Position numbers and translations under genes: made by a program. This document shows, in pieces, positions 21,757 to 34,011 of a DNA stretch of 64,000 bases. Positions within the stretch are counted from its first letter, which is position 1. Every line of letters begins with the position of its first letter. The notes under the pieces are model-generated. The model had not been told where the DNA came from, made no database searches, and was given only the letters and a program-made list of their open reading frames with translations. Source of the stretch: Bretschneidera sinensis (Eukaryota > Streptophyta > Magnoliopsida > Brassicales > Akaniaceae); the NCBI GenBank assembly GCA_023935145.1, contig CM043698.1, positions 87,051,501 through 87,115,500 on the forward strand, written 5' to 3'.

Positions 21757-24700
21757 GATCAAGCATAAAATTACATTAAAATGGATCTTTTTATAAATTA
21801 TTATTAATTTAATTGCTCTTCATCCCACTTGCACATATTTCTCTATCAAGTCTACTATAGGAAATCCTTTGGGGAGGATGAAATAGGGCACATATATCCA
21901 TTTGATACCCCAAGTGTAATCCACGTAGTCCCTTCAATGCCCACCAATCTTGCTTGCTTATTTCTTAAGAATTTGAAGTTAGTATGCATCACTATCATGG
22001 TTTTCAATCATTGTTTTAAGCCCCAAAAGAGAAAAATGTTTTAATGGATCTGAAGGCTTAATCACCAAGGTTTTATCGTTTTCACAAATTGATTTCCCAA
22101 AATCCTTCAAGTCATACATTGATTGCCATGAATTGTTTATATGCTTGTCTCTTCAATGAATGCTCCACTACTATATTTGTTTCCCTCATCGCTTGAATAT
22201 CCATTGAACTTAATGGATTAAATCACCTCTACTTGAGTTGAGAATTGTTTGAAAGAAATTAAAAGACTAATTACCCATGCTTGGATGAACTTGAAGAATT
22301 AACCATAAGAGTTTGCTTACATGTAAATTTTCTTTTCCAACATTATCATTCACTTAATGCATGTTTTTTCTCTAGATATTCTTGACATGATTGATTGGCT
22401 CGATTGTTCTGTGCTTTATGTGAGGTTTCTTGTATACATATGAACCCTTGTTTTGTCATCTTGATTATAATGCCTAATCATGCATCTAGAATTCTAATTT
22501 GCATGCTCACTTTACATGCTCATTTTTATAGTTTTGCTTGCCATCCGTGTATGCTCTACTATTGTGCAAATTTGTCTTGTGCTTAATCTAGGAACATGAA
22601 ATATGTGTGCTTGACTTGAATATGCTACTTTGACATGACATGTAAGATATGTGAAACCTTTTGTGATTGCATGCATGTAGTGAACCTAGGGTCATAGTTT
22701 ATCTCTTTGCATTCATCTTGTAATAAGAGTAAGACTTATTTTCACTTCATCTAAATGAATCATTAATTTCAATACAAGAAAAGAGTCATATTGGAATCAA
22801 AGTGAAACATTAACTAGGTTAAATACATGAATTACCATGAAAAATTTTCAACTCTAGTTTGATTGCATATTTATATGTGTGCACTTTGTGGATACTTGCA
22901 CTTAATCAAAGCATATTGGTCTTAATGTGATCTAATCATGGGAGCATGTGTAAAATGTGAATAGACAAGATAAGGTCAATGCATGAAAGTGAATAATATC
23001 ATTAATTTCTTTGTATGAATTATAAACACATGTGCTTAATTGTCTTTGGCTACATGAAAAGATAAAACAAAGTGATTTGATTGTGTGAATGTTGCCCATG
23101 CAAACTTATGTGAAATAAGAGCTTAAGAGATAAAAGCATGTATGAGTGACCTTTTGAACTGAATTCCATTTATTGACGTGCTTATTTGGGTTGCTTGGAT
23201 TGCATGAATAACTTAGGTGTTCAATTTAAAACCCTTCCTTTGTGTATGAATGAAAGCATATACTTGAATGGTTTTGATGAAATAATACAATTTTCGATCT
23301 TGATTTTGCTATTCTTCAAAATTTGAATCAAGCTTTCAAAAAAACAAAATCTCTTTTTCTCTTGAGGATCAACAAAAAGTTTTCAAATTGATTGAATCAA
23401 AATTGAAATTTTGTTATCCATTATGCTTTGATTGAAATTTCAGTTTGTGCATGGTAGGATATGACTCCATTCTTGAGCTCATGACAACGTTTTGGCCTCA
23501 GTTTTTCCCACTTCAAAAATAGTTTTCCTTCATAGACCAACCATAATCTGTTTCAAAAAGAACATCATGGGGTAAAAAATCGAATTTGAACTCCACATGC
23601 TTAGCTTCAGAGTCATGTCACTTATTCATTCATCCATGAATTGAAGTCGTGTGTTACTCTTAGTGTGAGAGTTATTTTATGTGGTCATTTTTGCATGGCT
23701 TGAATTGATTGATCTTGAATTTTGTACAAATCCTTTATTATGGTGTTAGAATGAACATGTTATTGAATTCTAGATAGAGACCACTTCATCCATTCTTGGG
23801 TCCATATTTATGTTTGCATACTATTCATTTTGAACTTATTTGTGTTAGAGTCATATGATGGCAGTGTTTGTCAAGTATATAATTCTCTCTAGGTTGCATA
23901 TAGTATAACTTCATCTAGCATGTAAAGTCTTTTAACCCTTAAAAATAAAATAAAGATTAAAAAAAAAGAAAATCAATTTTTAAAGCACCAATGTCCTATG
24001 TTTGTGTGTGTGAGCATCTTGCATCATGAAAATAAAATCAAAAGAAAAAAAATGAGCATGTTTTCTCTTGTTTGCATATTGTTTACCTTTCGCATAAATT
24101 CTTTAAAATACAAAAAAATGTTTTGGTCTTGTATTTTGTATGTCTTATTTACTCGGTGCTTGTGTCTTGAATTTTTGTCAAAAATCATTTGGTGTATTTC
24201 ATTCCAATCTTCATCCACCTCTTCGAAAAAAATGTTTGATGATCTTTCTTTCCTTGCACTTCTTTCAAGAAAAAACAAAAACAAAATGATTGTCAAGACA
24301 CATGTTATGTTGAAAATTATGATATATGTGGTTTAATTTTTCTTTCTACATTTTTATCTTAGTGTTCATGCTCGATTAATATTAATTCCAGAGAAATATT
24401 ATTTAAAACTGCATTTTTTACATCATGTTTTTATGTGTGTATGCATGTGCGTATCAATGTGTATAAAATTTAAGATATGAAAGACTTACTCTTTAATAAT
24501 AATAGGGTCTCTTGTCGTATCTACCAGCAAAGTTTCTTATTGTGTTTTTTTCCTAACGCATTTCTTACAATTTTTAGTTAGTGCATTATTATGAAATATA
24601 GATTCTTAAGCTAAAATCTAATAGCTCTTTTCAATTATCTTTCACATTGCCAAATAAGATTATCCTCCTCAACAAGTATGAGATTACACTTGCATTTTAC

Positions 24701-25569
24701 CTACCATAAAAACCTTTAGCATGCACAAAGGTAGTCGCAACCATATAATATGCCCATGAGCAATTTAGATTTTTTTAGTCACCTGTGTACATATTGTAAT
24801 GTTTTTCTCAAAGATGACACTGTGAATTTAGCTAACTTTGAGTAGAGAAAAAATAATACTAAATAGTGCTCAATAGTATAAAAAATTAAATATCACATGA
24901 ATCCAAGTTGAATGATACAAATATATCACATTTAAATAAGTTAAAAGTGATTATAATATTTAAAAATAACCAAAAAAATAAGATGTCTTCATCACTAATA
25001 AAAAAACTTTAGTATGAGATATTTAAAATAGAGTCAGTTTGTGCTCGAAATAATTCCAACAAGTTAATTGATATTGTCACTAATTGGTACTTGCATATAT
25101 CAATTTGCTTTCAATCTGCATATCAATAATCAAAGTCTCGTAACAGCAATACATGTTGTATATGAAAATTCATAATGTGAAAAAAAAAATTAGAAAGATT
25201 GTAGATGCAAAATGGAGTATGATAGGCACACTTCTAGGAAGCTATCTTTAGGATAACAATTTCCCCTCTATGGTGTAAATGGTCTCATGGATAGTTTAAT
25301 CTCATAATACAATGCCTAACTTAGAAGAACACGTTAAACTTGCACCCTCTAACTTGTTCTTGAACCAGTAATCAATCTAACAATATATGTCAAATGTATT
25401 TAATATATAAAGAAAAAGGTTAAGAGATTAAGAAGAATATTTTTTTTAGAGTAAGTAACAATCCTTAATGTGGTAGGAATACCTCGATTTATAGAGGTCA
25501 TGATGACTTTACAAAGAGATATATCCCAAAACATGTTTTTTAAATTAAAAAATACACCAAAGAGTCACC

Positions 25570-25572
<3 letters not shown>
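21757..25572. other. AT-rich non-coding region, possibly Ogre-type leader
   Basis: No gag or pol motif and no credible gene. The first ~2 kb may be the long untranslated leader typical of Ogre elements. The remainder (about 24340-25570) shows only low-complexity AT-rich sequence and short chance reading frames. Confidence 0.5.

Positions 25573-25632
<60 letters not shown>
25573..25632. repeat. (AT)30 microsatellite
   Basis: An uninterrupted AT dinucleotide run of about 60 bp, ending 72 bp before the left MULE TIR. Confidence 0.95.
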
Positions 25633-25634
<2 letters not shown>

Positions 25635-25694
25635 CAAATGCTACACCAATTCTTTATACCTCTATAACTTTCAATTTAAAATTTAAATTTAAAT

Positions 25695-25704
25695 ATAATA
25701 AATA
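25695..25704. repeat. MULE target-site duplication, left copy
   Basis: ATAATAAATA here matches ATAATAGATA at 49159-49168 in 9 of 10 positions. MULEs typically duplicate 8-11 bp. The sequence is AT-rich, so chance matching is a concern, but its place exactly outside both TIR ends supports it. Confidence 0.68.
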
Positions 25705-26000
25705 GGCTTAAATGCAAATATTATCATCAACTGAGAGGTAAGTTACACTTTTTACCCGCACTTTTATTTGGACCAATTTAAACCCTCAATTGGAAATTGG
25801 ATGTAATGAATACCCTTACATCGATATTCAAGCAAGACTAAACATTTGAGAGGCATGTGCCGTATTTGAACCTTAAAAGTCATCCTAGTCAATAATTGCA
25901 TGGAAAAAAAAAGGTAAAAAAAGTAAATTAAAATTAAAATTAAAATTGAACCAAATGGCTCCACTGTTCTTTTATAAAAAAACTGATCTAGAATGAAACT
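25705..26000 (+). repeat. left TIR of the MULE
   Basis: It begins GGCTTAAATGCAAATATT. It aligns with the reverse complement of 49158-48870, roughly 85% over the first ~110 bp by eye. Homology continues through ggcatgtgcc and aaaccaaatgg to ctgttcttttata near 25975. Confidence 0.8.
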
Positions 26001-27310
26001 AGGAGACCTCTTCTTTCGTACCAAACGTCGCTTGACCTTTTCTTGTTGGTTTATCAAAAATTGAAAGAGAGACCTCTCTTTTGTACCAAACCCCGCACGA
26101 CCTCTTCTCATTGGTTTATAAAAAATTCAAAGAGAGATCTCTTCTCCTTAAAAGTATATTGTTGATTAACATAAAAGGAAGCTTCCAATAATTTGAAGTA
26201 ATAGGATTGATTAAATAATTCTATACCAAGCTGAAGCTGTGACAATCATACTTTTGGGTGGTGTAGTGAAAATTAACTCCATTTCTTTATTTGGTTCAGG
26301 TATTTTCTAGAAGTTTCTTTTTTTTTTCTTATTTTGAGTGCTTGTTAGTGTATGGATATTATGGTTAATTAGTGTTTCTTTGCCCGTTGACTAATTTGTT
26401 TCTTTTTTTTAAAAATTTTTTTTGCAGTATTTGATGGAATGGTCTAATTGTCTTAGTTTTTTTTATTTTTTTATTCCTTTTGTGATTCTTATGTATTGTG
26501 TTTTCGTTTTGGAGATAATGGTCTCATGTGTTTGCCATTTTGTTGGTGTTTATTTCATAAAAAATAAGGGATTCTTTTTTTAGTTGTCTATTTTGCAAAA
26601 ATTTTGGATTGTTACAATAATGTGGTCCCGTAGACTTATTATATCGCTTATATATTGTAGCTATGATCTCCAAAATATAGACAATGAATTTTCATTATGG
26701 TGGGTACATAAGCTACATAACCCAATGAGATGCATAGGTGGACATGTTGAAATTATATATATAGAGACCAACATCGTTCTTCTTTACATGAATTTTGGGA
26801 TAAGCGCAAGAAGTTGGGAGTTAGTAATTTTGTGGCATTTCACTTCCACTACCCTGACACCCTATTGTTAGAAGAGTTTAAGAAATTTACAAATGACCAA
26901 GATGTATGGGATATGACACAGAACCTTCCACCACAGAGAATTTTAAATGTTTTACGTTGAGCATGTTATGCAAAGGCTGGGAAGGTCACTTGAAATACCT
27001 ATTGAAATATTATTTTTACACACTGTTGATGTAGAACAAGAAGAGAATGGAACTGATGCTTCAATTGTTGAGGAGAATGGGAGTGATGCTTAAATTGTTG
27101 AGGAGATTGGGAGTGAGACTACTAACTTTGAGTTTCCAGTGTTTGACTGCGGGTTTGAGGTTCCAATGTTTGACTGGGGGTTTGAGGTTCCAATGGATTA
27201 TCAAAATATGATTGATGGTGATAGTGGTGAGGACTATTATATAAATGATAGTGATTATGATGATGATGAGCTTGAGAAAATGCAGATGAGGGAATTAAAG
27301 TAGATGAGGT

Positions 27311-27315
27311 CGATA
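27311..27315. repeat. TSD of TEK-E2 (left; right copy 30100-30104)
   Basis: CGATA precedes TGTAATACC at 27316 and follows TTACA at 30099. Confidence 0.88.
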
Positions 27316-30099
27316 TGTAATACCTGTATTCGTAAAGTAAGGGTAAAGAAGTAATTTAATAAATATAACATGAAATTAAAATAATATATATGTGAATGAT
27401 TTAGTATTGAATAAAATAATTCTTTTGAAAAAAATGGACGCGTAGGAGCATAATTACAAAGAAAATGAAAGAAAAAACTGGACAGGTCTAGCGTGAGAAG
27501 GAAAAAAAAAGAAAAGAAAAAAAAAGTTGTATTTTCCTTAAAAAAAAAAAAAAAAACCAAAACATGGCAGCAGGTGCCTGCTGCCAAGAGAAATTGGTTG
27601 TGCATGTAAGACAACCATACCTTTTCGTGGCAAAAAATGGGGGGTGAGGGTGCTGACTAAGTAGGAAATCTTCCATAGTTTTTATTTTATTATTTACTCA
27701 CTAAATCCTATTTGGTTTCTCCTTTCCTCAATTCAAACTACTCTATTTCTTTAAACACTTGGGGAACGAAAGAAAGGTTGAGAGAACAAAATTTTGAAAG
27801 GGTTAACGAGAGAATTTTATAGAGAACTATGGGAAGCCCTAAGAAAAACATAAGGTAATAACATGAAGTTTATTTTTGAAATTTAGCATACATGAAATTT
27901 CCCAGAATTCGAAATGGGAATTTTCAAATGATGTGAATTATGGAAGAATTGAAGAATAAATTAGAAATTTTAATATAAATAGTACGTCAGGTGTTGACGA
28001 TTAGCAACCAAGGGAAATTGTTGAGAGGAGCAGGAAAGGCAAGAAGGTGATTCACGGGTAGCTCTAAATGCTACGTGATTAGTTAGATTTACTTTAACTA
28101 ATCTAGATAAAAATGAAATATCTAGTGATAATATTAAAATAAATTATTAGCTTAGGTTTTGGTGGTAGATGAAAAATTGATTGATAGGAATTTTGGACAT
28201 GTAGAAAATTATTATGTGAGGAATAATAATTTTTTTGGAATAATAAGTTGATTTAGTAATAAAAGCGATAAGTGAAATTCTTGATGAGTTATGGTTGATG
28301 TTTTGATACGAATTTTGAGGAGATGAAATTTAATGGATCTTGACAAGCTATGATGAATGATTTGATGTGATTTATGAGGAGAGAAATTTAGTGGAATTTT
28401 TCAAATAATAATTTGAGAATAATCAGGATAGCTGATTTAAATATTTAAATTCATGTTTGATTTTATGTTATTGTTCATATGCATATTTCATATCATTGTT
28501 CATATGCATATGCATGAAATAAAAGAACCAGGAGGGGGCTGATCTAATCGAAAAACTATGACAATCGGTATATGCTGGAAATAAATACTGTGACAGTCGG
28601 TATATGCTAGAAATAAAAGAACTGGAAGAGGGTTGGTCTAAGATAAAAACATGTCAACATATGTGAAGATGTTCCATAATAATAATTCATGTATTGCATC
28701 TGTTTTAAATATTGATTGCATTACTAAAATGCTGAAGTGTTGTTTGTTATTGTAAATTTGTTTATAGATGAATGAGTCTCACAGAGAGACAGTTATGGTG
28801 AGAAAGAAACATAGAAGTATGATATGATAAGATCCATCTAAATTGTAAACTTTATGCTGTGAACCTCATAACGAGATAATTATAAGATAATTGATGGTCT
28901 TAAGGTGAACCAATATATAAGAAGAAGAGACTGATAGAGAATGAGACTTATGATATGTGTAGTGATAGTAGATTACTATTACCAAGTTGTATGAGATATA
29001 AATGATTAAATATTGAAAGGATCTTGACAAGCTATGATGAATGATTTGATGTGATTTATGAGGAGAGGAATTTAGTGGAATTTTTCAAATAATAATTTGA
29101 GAATAATCAGGTTAGCTGATTTAAATCTTTGAATTCATGTTTGTTTTTATGTTATTGTTCATATGCATATTTCATATCATTGTTCATATGCATATGCATG
29201 AAATAAAAGAACCAGGAGATGGCTGATCTAATTGAAAAACCATGATAGTCGGTATATGTTGGAAATAAATACCGTGACAGTCGGTATATGCTAAAAATAA
29301 AAGAACTGGAAGGAGGTTGGTCTAAGATAAAAACATGTCAACATATATGAAGATGTTCCATAATAATAATTCATGCATTGCATCTGTTTTGAATATTGAT
29401 TGCATTACTAAAATGCTGAAGTGTTGTTTGTTATTGTAAATTTGTTTATAGATGAATGAGTCTCACAGAGAGACAGTTATGGTGAGAAAGAAACATAGAA
29501 GTATGATATGATAAGATCCATCTAAATTGTAAACTTTATGCTGTGAACCTCATAACGAGATAATTATAAGATAATTGATGGTCTTAAGGTGAACCAATAT
29601 ATAAGAAGAAGAGACTGATAGAGAATGAGACTTATGATATGTGTAGTGATAGTAGATTACTATTACCAAGTTGTATGAGATATAAATGATTAAATATTGA
29701 AAGATCATTTATACAAATTGAATACTTCTAGTAAATTTAATTCACTGAGCTTGTGAAGCTTATCCCTCATTGTACAATGATTTCAGGTAGCAGGCAGGAC
29801 AAATAGTTTGGTGAGTTGAGGTTCAGACAAATCATTATCTGTAAGCCATGTACGTGTCCACATCCTCATACTAATAAGAAAATAAAATAAAAATTTGTTT
29901 GTAAATATTCATGCATTTTACGTTGTATACAATATTTAAGTCAATATCAAAATGATGTGTTTCCCCTGTTGAGGGTTGAGGATTAATGTAAAAATTTCTA
30001 TTAGGGTTATTTTTCTTGTTGCATATATGTGTCGTGCTGGGATTTTCAAAATGTGACAACACCGTCTCGGGGGTGGCCAACCCGGGATGGGTCGTTACA
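27316..30099 (+). mobile_element. TEK-E2: solo LTR of a Tekay-like chromovirus (2784 bp)
   Basis: It starts TGTAATACCTGTATTCG and ends GGGTCGTTACA, the same ends as TEK-E3 (58942-61116). It is flanked by a perfect CGATA TSD and carries no internal region, so it is a solo LTR left by LTR-LTR recombination. It interrupts the MULE acidic region. It is ~600 bp longer than TEK-E3 because of a 684-bp tandem duplication. Confidence 0.88.
28335..29702 (+). repeat. 684-bp tandem duplication inside TEK-E2
   Basis: Unit 1 is 28335-29018 and unit 2 is 29019-29702, both starting ggatcttgacaagctatgat. I count about 19 substitutions in the first ~376 bp and none in the last ~308 bp. TEK-E1 and TEK-E3 carry this segment once. 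Confidence 0.9.
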
Positions 30100-31074
30100 C
30101 GATATGGGTGGTTTTGTCGATGATGAAGAAACAAACATTCCTATAGGGGATGGGGATGCCATGCATTATGATCATGGTGATTATGAGGACTTGTGTTCAA
30201 TACATGAATCTGGTGATGAGGGTGGAACTAAGTATCTAGAGTATAATGATGATGGTAACAATGGCAATATAGAGTTTTCAGTAGGAATGAAATTTAGAGA
30301 CAAGGCTCAGTTTAGAGCAGCTATGAAAATCTATTCCATCAACAATATCCTTGATATTAAGTTCAAAAAAATCAGAGAAGACTAAGTGCAATGCAAATTG
30401 TATGGATGAATGTCCCTGGTATATATATGCTTCAAATTAGCCCATATAATACACTTGGAAAATAAGAACTTACATCTCTGATCATAATTCCTCAATGTGG
30501 GTAAGAACAAGCATATTACTGCTCTTTAGTTAGGTGGAAAATATGCTGAATAAGTTAGGGTCAGTCCTCTTAGAAGTGTAAGGATTTTCAAGTGAAAGTT
30601 AGGAAGGATTATTTGGTTGGGGTCTCTAAATGACAAACTTCCAGGGCTAAGACAAAGACTAAGAATGAGATATGTGGTAAATACAAAGACTAATTAATAC
30701 CTTAAGTTATGGGATTATGTGTAGGAATTAAAGAAGAGAAATGAAGGAAGTCATGTGCAGCGTCATGTGAATAGACATAATGGAGAGGTCAGATTTGATA
30801 GGATTTACATTTGTCTTGTTGCATTAAAGAAAGGGTTCCTAAGTGGATGCAGACTTTTCATATGCATTGATGGTTGTTTCCTCAAGGGAATATATTGCGG
30901 GCAATTACTTGTTGCAGTTGAAGTAGACAGTAATGATAACATTTACCTTATTGCTTATGCAGTGGTGGTGGTGGAAAATGAAACCAAAAATAACTGGACA
31001 TTGTTTCTTGAAAATCTGTTAGAGGACATTGGCTCTATTAGTGAGAAGAGGTGGACATTTATATCAGACCAATA

Positions 31075-31196
31075 AAATATGATGTATAATTTAGTTATTT
31101 AATTTATTAGCACGTATTACAATCATCTATTAATGTCTTGTTATTATTATTACAATCATTTATTAATGTCTTGTTATTATTTGTTCTTTGTTGTAG
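31075..31196 (+). other. probable intron in the MULE transposase
   Basis: The protein reads FISDQ up to 31072 and resumes as GLVPAFE at 31197, directly after ttgttgtag, a normal 3' splice site. The sequence between is AT-rich with stops and a 33-bp tandem repeat (31118-31183). No clear GT donor is seen at the left edge, so the donor seems mutated. A second possible intron ends with ttgtag at 32286. Confidence 0.6.
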
Positions 31197-32821
31197 GGAC
31201 TTGTTCCTGCATTTGAGACATCATTTCCTAATGCTGATGTTAGATTTTGTGTAAGGCATCTATATAGGAACTTCAAGGCCAAACACAAAGGCATGGAATT
31301 GAAGGACCACTTATGGAATACTGCCAGGGAAACAACTTATGAAGAGTTGGAAGACCACATACTTGAGATGAGAAAGGTTTTTAATGAAGCTTATGGTTGG
31401 CTATTGGGTAATGACATTAGGCACTAGACTAAACATGCTTTGAGGTCTTTTCCAAAACGTGACATATTGTTGAATAATATGTCAGAGAGTTTCAATAAAG
31501 CTATACTAGATGCTAGGGACCTACCTATTATGAGCATGGTTGAGATGGTGATAACGTACCTTATGACTAGAATGGTGCAAAAAAAGGAGGGAACAGAGAA
31601 GTATATAGGTCCCATATGTCCAAACATACAAAATTAGTTAGAGAAGAATAAAATTGCATCTAGGAATTGGATTGCTGCGCCATATGTTGGTCCCAAGTAT
31701 AAAGTTTATAAAGGGAGTTGCAATAAAAGGGTTTATGATTAACTTAGAAAAGCATACTTGTACATGCTATGCATGGGACCTCATTGGTATACTAGGCAAG
31801 TATGTTGTATCTTGCATTTGGTATGCCAAGAAAAGATCAAAAGAATTTGTGTATCCTTACTTTCATATAGAGACATACCTTAGGGTATATTCTCATTTTA
31901 TAAGCCCTATTAATGGACCCCAACTACAACCTAAAATAAACTATGACATATTCTACCTCATGCGATTAAAAGGCCACTTGGGGGGCCAAAGAAGAAAAGA
32001 AAAATGGATGTTGATGAGAAAGGTGACCCCTATAGGAGGGGGAGATAGGGGTACAAGCACCAATGTAAAAAGTGTGGGGTGTATGGGTATAATGCTAAAA
32101 ATTGCAAAGGATAAGTGAAGGGTAAAGGCAATGGCAATACTTCAGGAATGCAAACCAACAATAGTAAACAAGCAAAGTGGAAGCAAAAGATGCATATAGG
32201 TCTCATTTCTATTTTTTTTAGGATTAAAGTAAATATTTAATCTGTTTAAGTGTTAATGATACAAATTTATTTCTTTTTATTTGTAGGCTAAAAGGAAAAC
32301 TTCAACTTTCATGGGGTTCAGAGTTAAGGATCATATTGTGTCATCACAAATAGCTTATGCTTAAATAGTTATTTCTTTGTACCATATAGAAATTCCTACA
32401 CATATACTCAATTTGTTTAATTATTCCAATAGTTTTTTTAAAGTTAATTACTCCAAGGTTCAGGTTTTGTAATCAATTCTGTTTTGAGAAATGGAGAATT
32501 TCTAGATTTCTTGTTGTTCTTTATGTTATCTCATTTTCATTGTTCTCTCATTTGGGTGCCTATTTATACAGGGATCAACTAGATCTAATGCACCTCTAAG
32601 AATATATGATCCACTTGTATAGGCTTCTACACGGGTATATATCTTGGTTGGGAGTTGTTTAACTTGACTTGGATTTGCTTATTAAACTTTTGTAATCAAA
32701 ACTCTTTTATTGATTATATTGATGCACTCAATAGGGATCACGGGCAAAACATAGTCAGCCTAGTCAGTTTGAGACCAATCAAAATGCAGGAAGAGAAAAA
32801 TCCAACACTTAAACTACTCAA

Positions 32822-33000
32822 GTTGCAAGCATAGAGAGGTCAGACTCAAACTGGTTAAGTTGCAGGCAGAGAAAAAGGTCATACTCAAACTGTTCATGTT
32901 GTAGGTAGAGGGAGAGGTTAGACTTGGATTATTAGTGTTGCTGGTAGAGGGAAAAGTACGATTTAGCCTAGTCAAGTTACAGGTAAAGGGAGAGGGAGGA
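32822..33000 (+). repeat. 39-bp tandem repeats encoding the MULE C-terminal tail
   Basis: Units start at 32822, 32859, 32898, 32937 and 32976 (37, 39, 39, 39 and a partial). Each encodes a variant of a 13-residue Gly/Arg/Gln-rich unit, as in the tails of many plant MULE transposases. Confidence 0.75.
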
Positions 33001-33783
33001 ATCAGAGTGGTCATTTTTCAAGCATAATGATATGTAGAAGGGGAGAAGTGAGTGCAAATATGTTAACACATACTTCATCAATTGGAAAAGACAAACATAT
33101 GCTTCATATGTAAATTTTATTGAGTACATCTTATCATAAGGGTAAATCTTCTTGGAAATGGTTAGATCTTATGGGAAGTGGTTACATATCATATGGATGT
33201 GGTTAGATATTTTGATATTTCAGTTTGATAATTATGATGACATTTTGACTAGTTAAGATGAATAATTTCAATATGAAAATGATATTGGAAATGTAGCATT
33301 CAATTGGTCTTTTGAATGTTTAGTAGGATTGAAACTATATCCTTGATTTGGCTTTAATATGTAGCAGCAATATGTTGAAAATGTAGCCCTGAATTGGCTT
33401 TGGTCATATGAAATTAAAAGTATTGCCTTGAATATTGAAAGCAAGCCTTGATTATAGTGGCTATCATATATAACATGAGATCATATGTATGTAATCATTT
33501 TTCTTTCTTGTCTTTTGATAACTTGGGTTGTTAATTAATTTTGTGATGTGTGGTGGTGATGGTGTTTTTTTAAAGGTTTTTACTATTTTACTGTTGCTGG
33601 TCTATGACTAAGAAATGGTCACACATTAGAGGATTTACTACTGTTGGTTGTTAGTTAATTGACTTGGGTTAAACATGAGAGGATTTTGTATGATAAAAAG
33701 GTCTAATTCTAAATTTTGAACAGATCGTCCAAAAATATTTTATGAGTTGTTATATAGCATCAAAATGAACTTTTCAAGAAATG

Positions 33784-33792
33784 TTTTTTTTT
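33784..33792 (-). other. poly(A) tail of LINE-1
   Basis: Nine T on the plus strand followed by tattt end the minus-strand LINE 3' UTR. This marks the junction with MULE sequence at 33783. Confidence 0.7.
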
Positions 33793-34011
33793 ATTTAATG
33801 AAACCTCTTTGAGGTGGAGGTGGATTTGGCAAGCACCCCTACCAATTTTATTAAATATAAAAAATTTAGTACAAAGAAAGCAAGAGAGCCAAACCAAACT
33901 TTGCAAACCAGTGCATGAAAGAATAAAAATGATTATAACTGAAGCCAACTAAAATCCTAAACAAACTTAGAGAAACAAAGTCTGAACAAAAAGAAAATAC
34001 AATAGTGAGAA

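Larger units (their letters stand above)
26690..33020 (+). pseudogene. MuDR-type transposase remnant, interrupted by TEK-E2
   Basis: The transposase would bind the TIRs and cut the element with a DDE-type nuclease. Remnants in order: an N-terminal region (26690-27310, with NDQDVWDM and an acidic Asp/Glu stretch); TEK-E2 at 27316; the acidic tract continued to the MuDR DNA-binding region FSVGMKFRDKAQFRAA (to 30385); the MULE core with the first catalytic Asp in FICIDGCFLKG (30869-30871) and the second in FISDQ (31067-31069); an intron; GLVPAFE and FCVRHLYRNF (31197-31420); a TAG replacing Trp in H.TKHALRSF; and a SWIM finger CTCYAW...GILGKYVV lacking its later Cys and His. A CCHC knuckle is read in another frame near 32070-32110, and a repeat-rich tail follows. 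It is inactive. Confidence 0.82.

Noticed and set aside
23998..24336. A 112-codon frame and its antisense partner
   Set aside because: AT-rich, low-complexity, no recognisable domain and no splice or promoter context; likely chance.
19465..25572. Search for host genes, tRNA or rRNA in the largest uncovered stretch
   Set aside because: No conserved protein motif, no plausible exon chain and no tRNA-like A/B box with cloverleaf that I could support.
25470..25667. Reading frame containing a long Tyr-Ile repeat
   Set aside because: It is only the translated (AT)30 microsatellite; no start context or homology.
27255..27676. Overlapping Phe-rich frames on the minus strand
   Set aside because: Low-complexity A-rich sequence in the TEK-E2 LTR and the acidic tract of the MULE; no conserved protein.
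33767..33783. LINE-1 target-site duplication with 48785-48800
   Set aside because: Only about 12 of 15 bases match in AT-rich DNA and the LINE 5' edge is uncertain; not listed as a feature.
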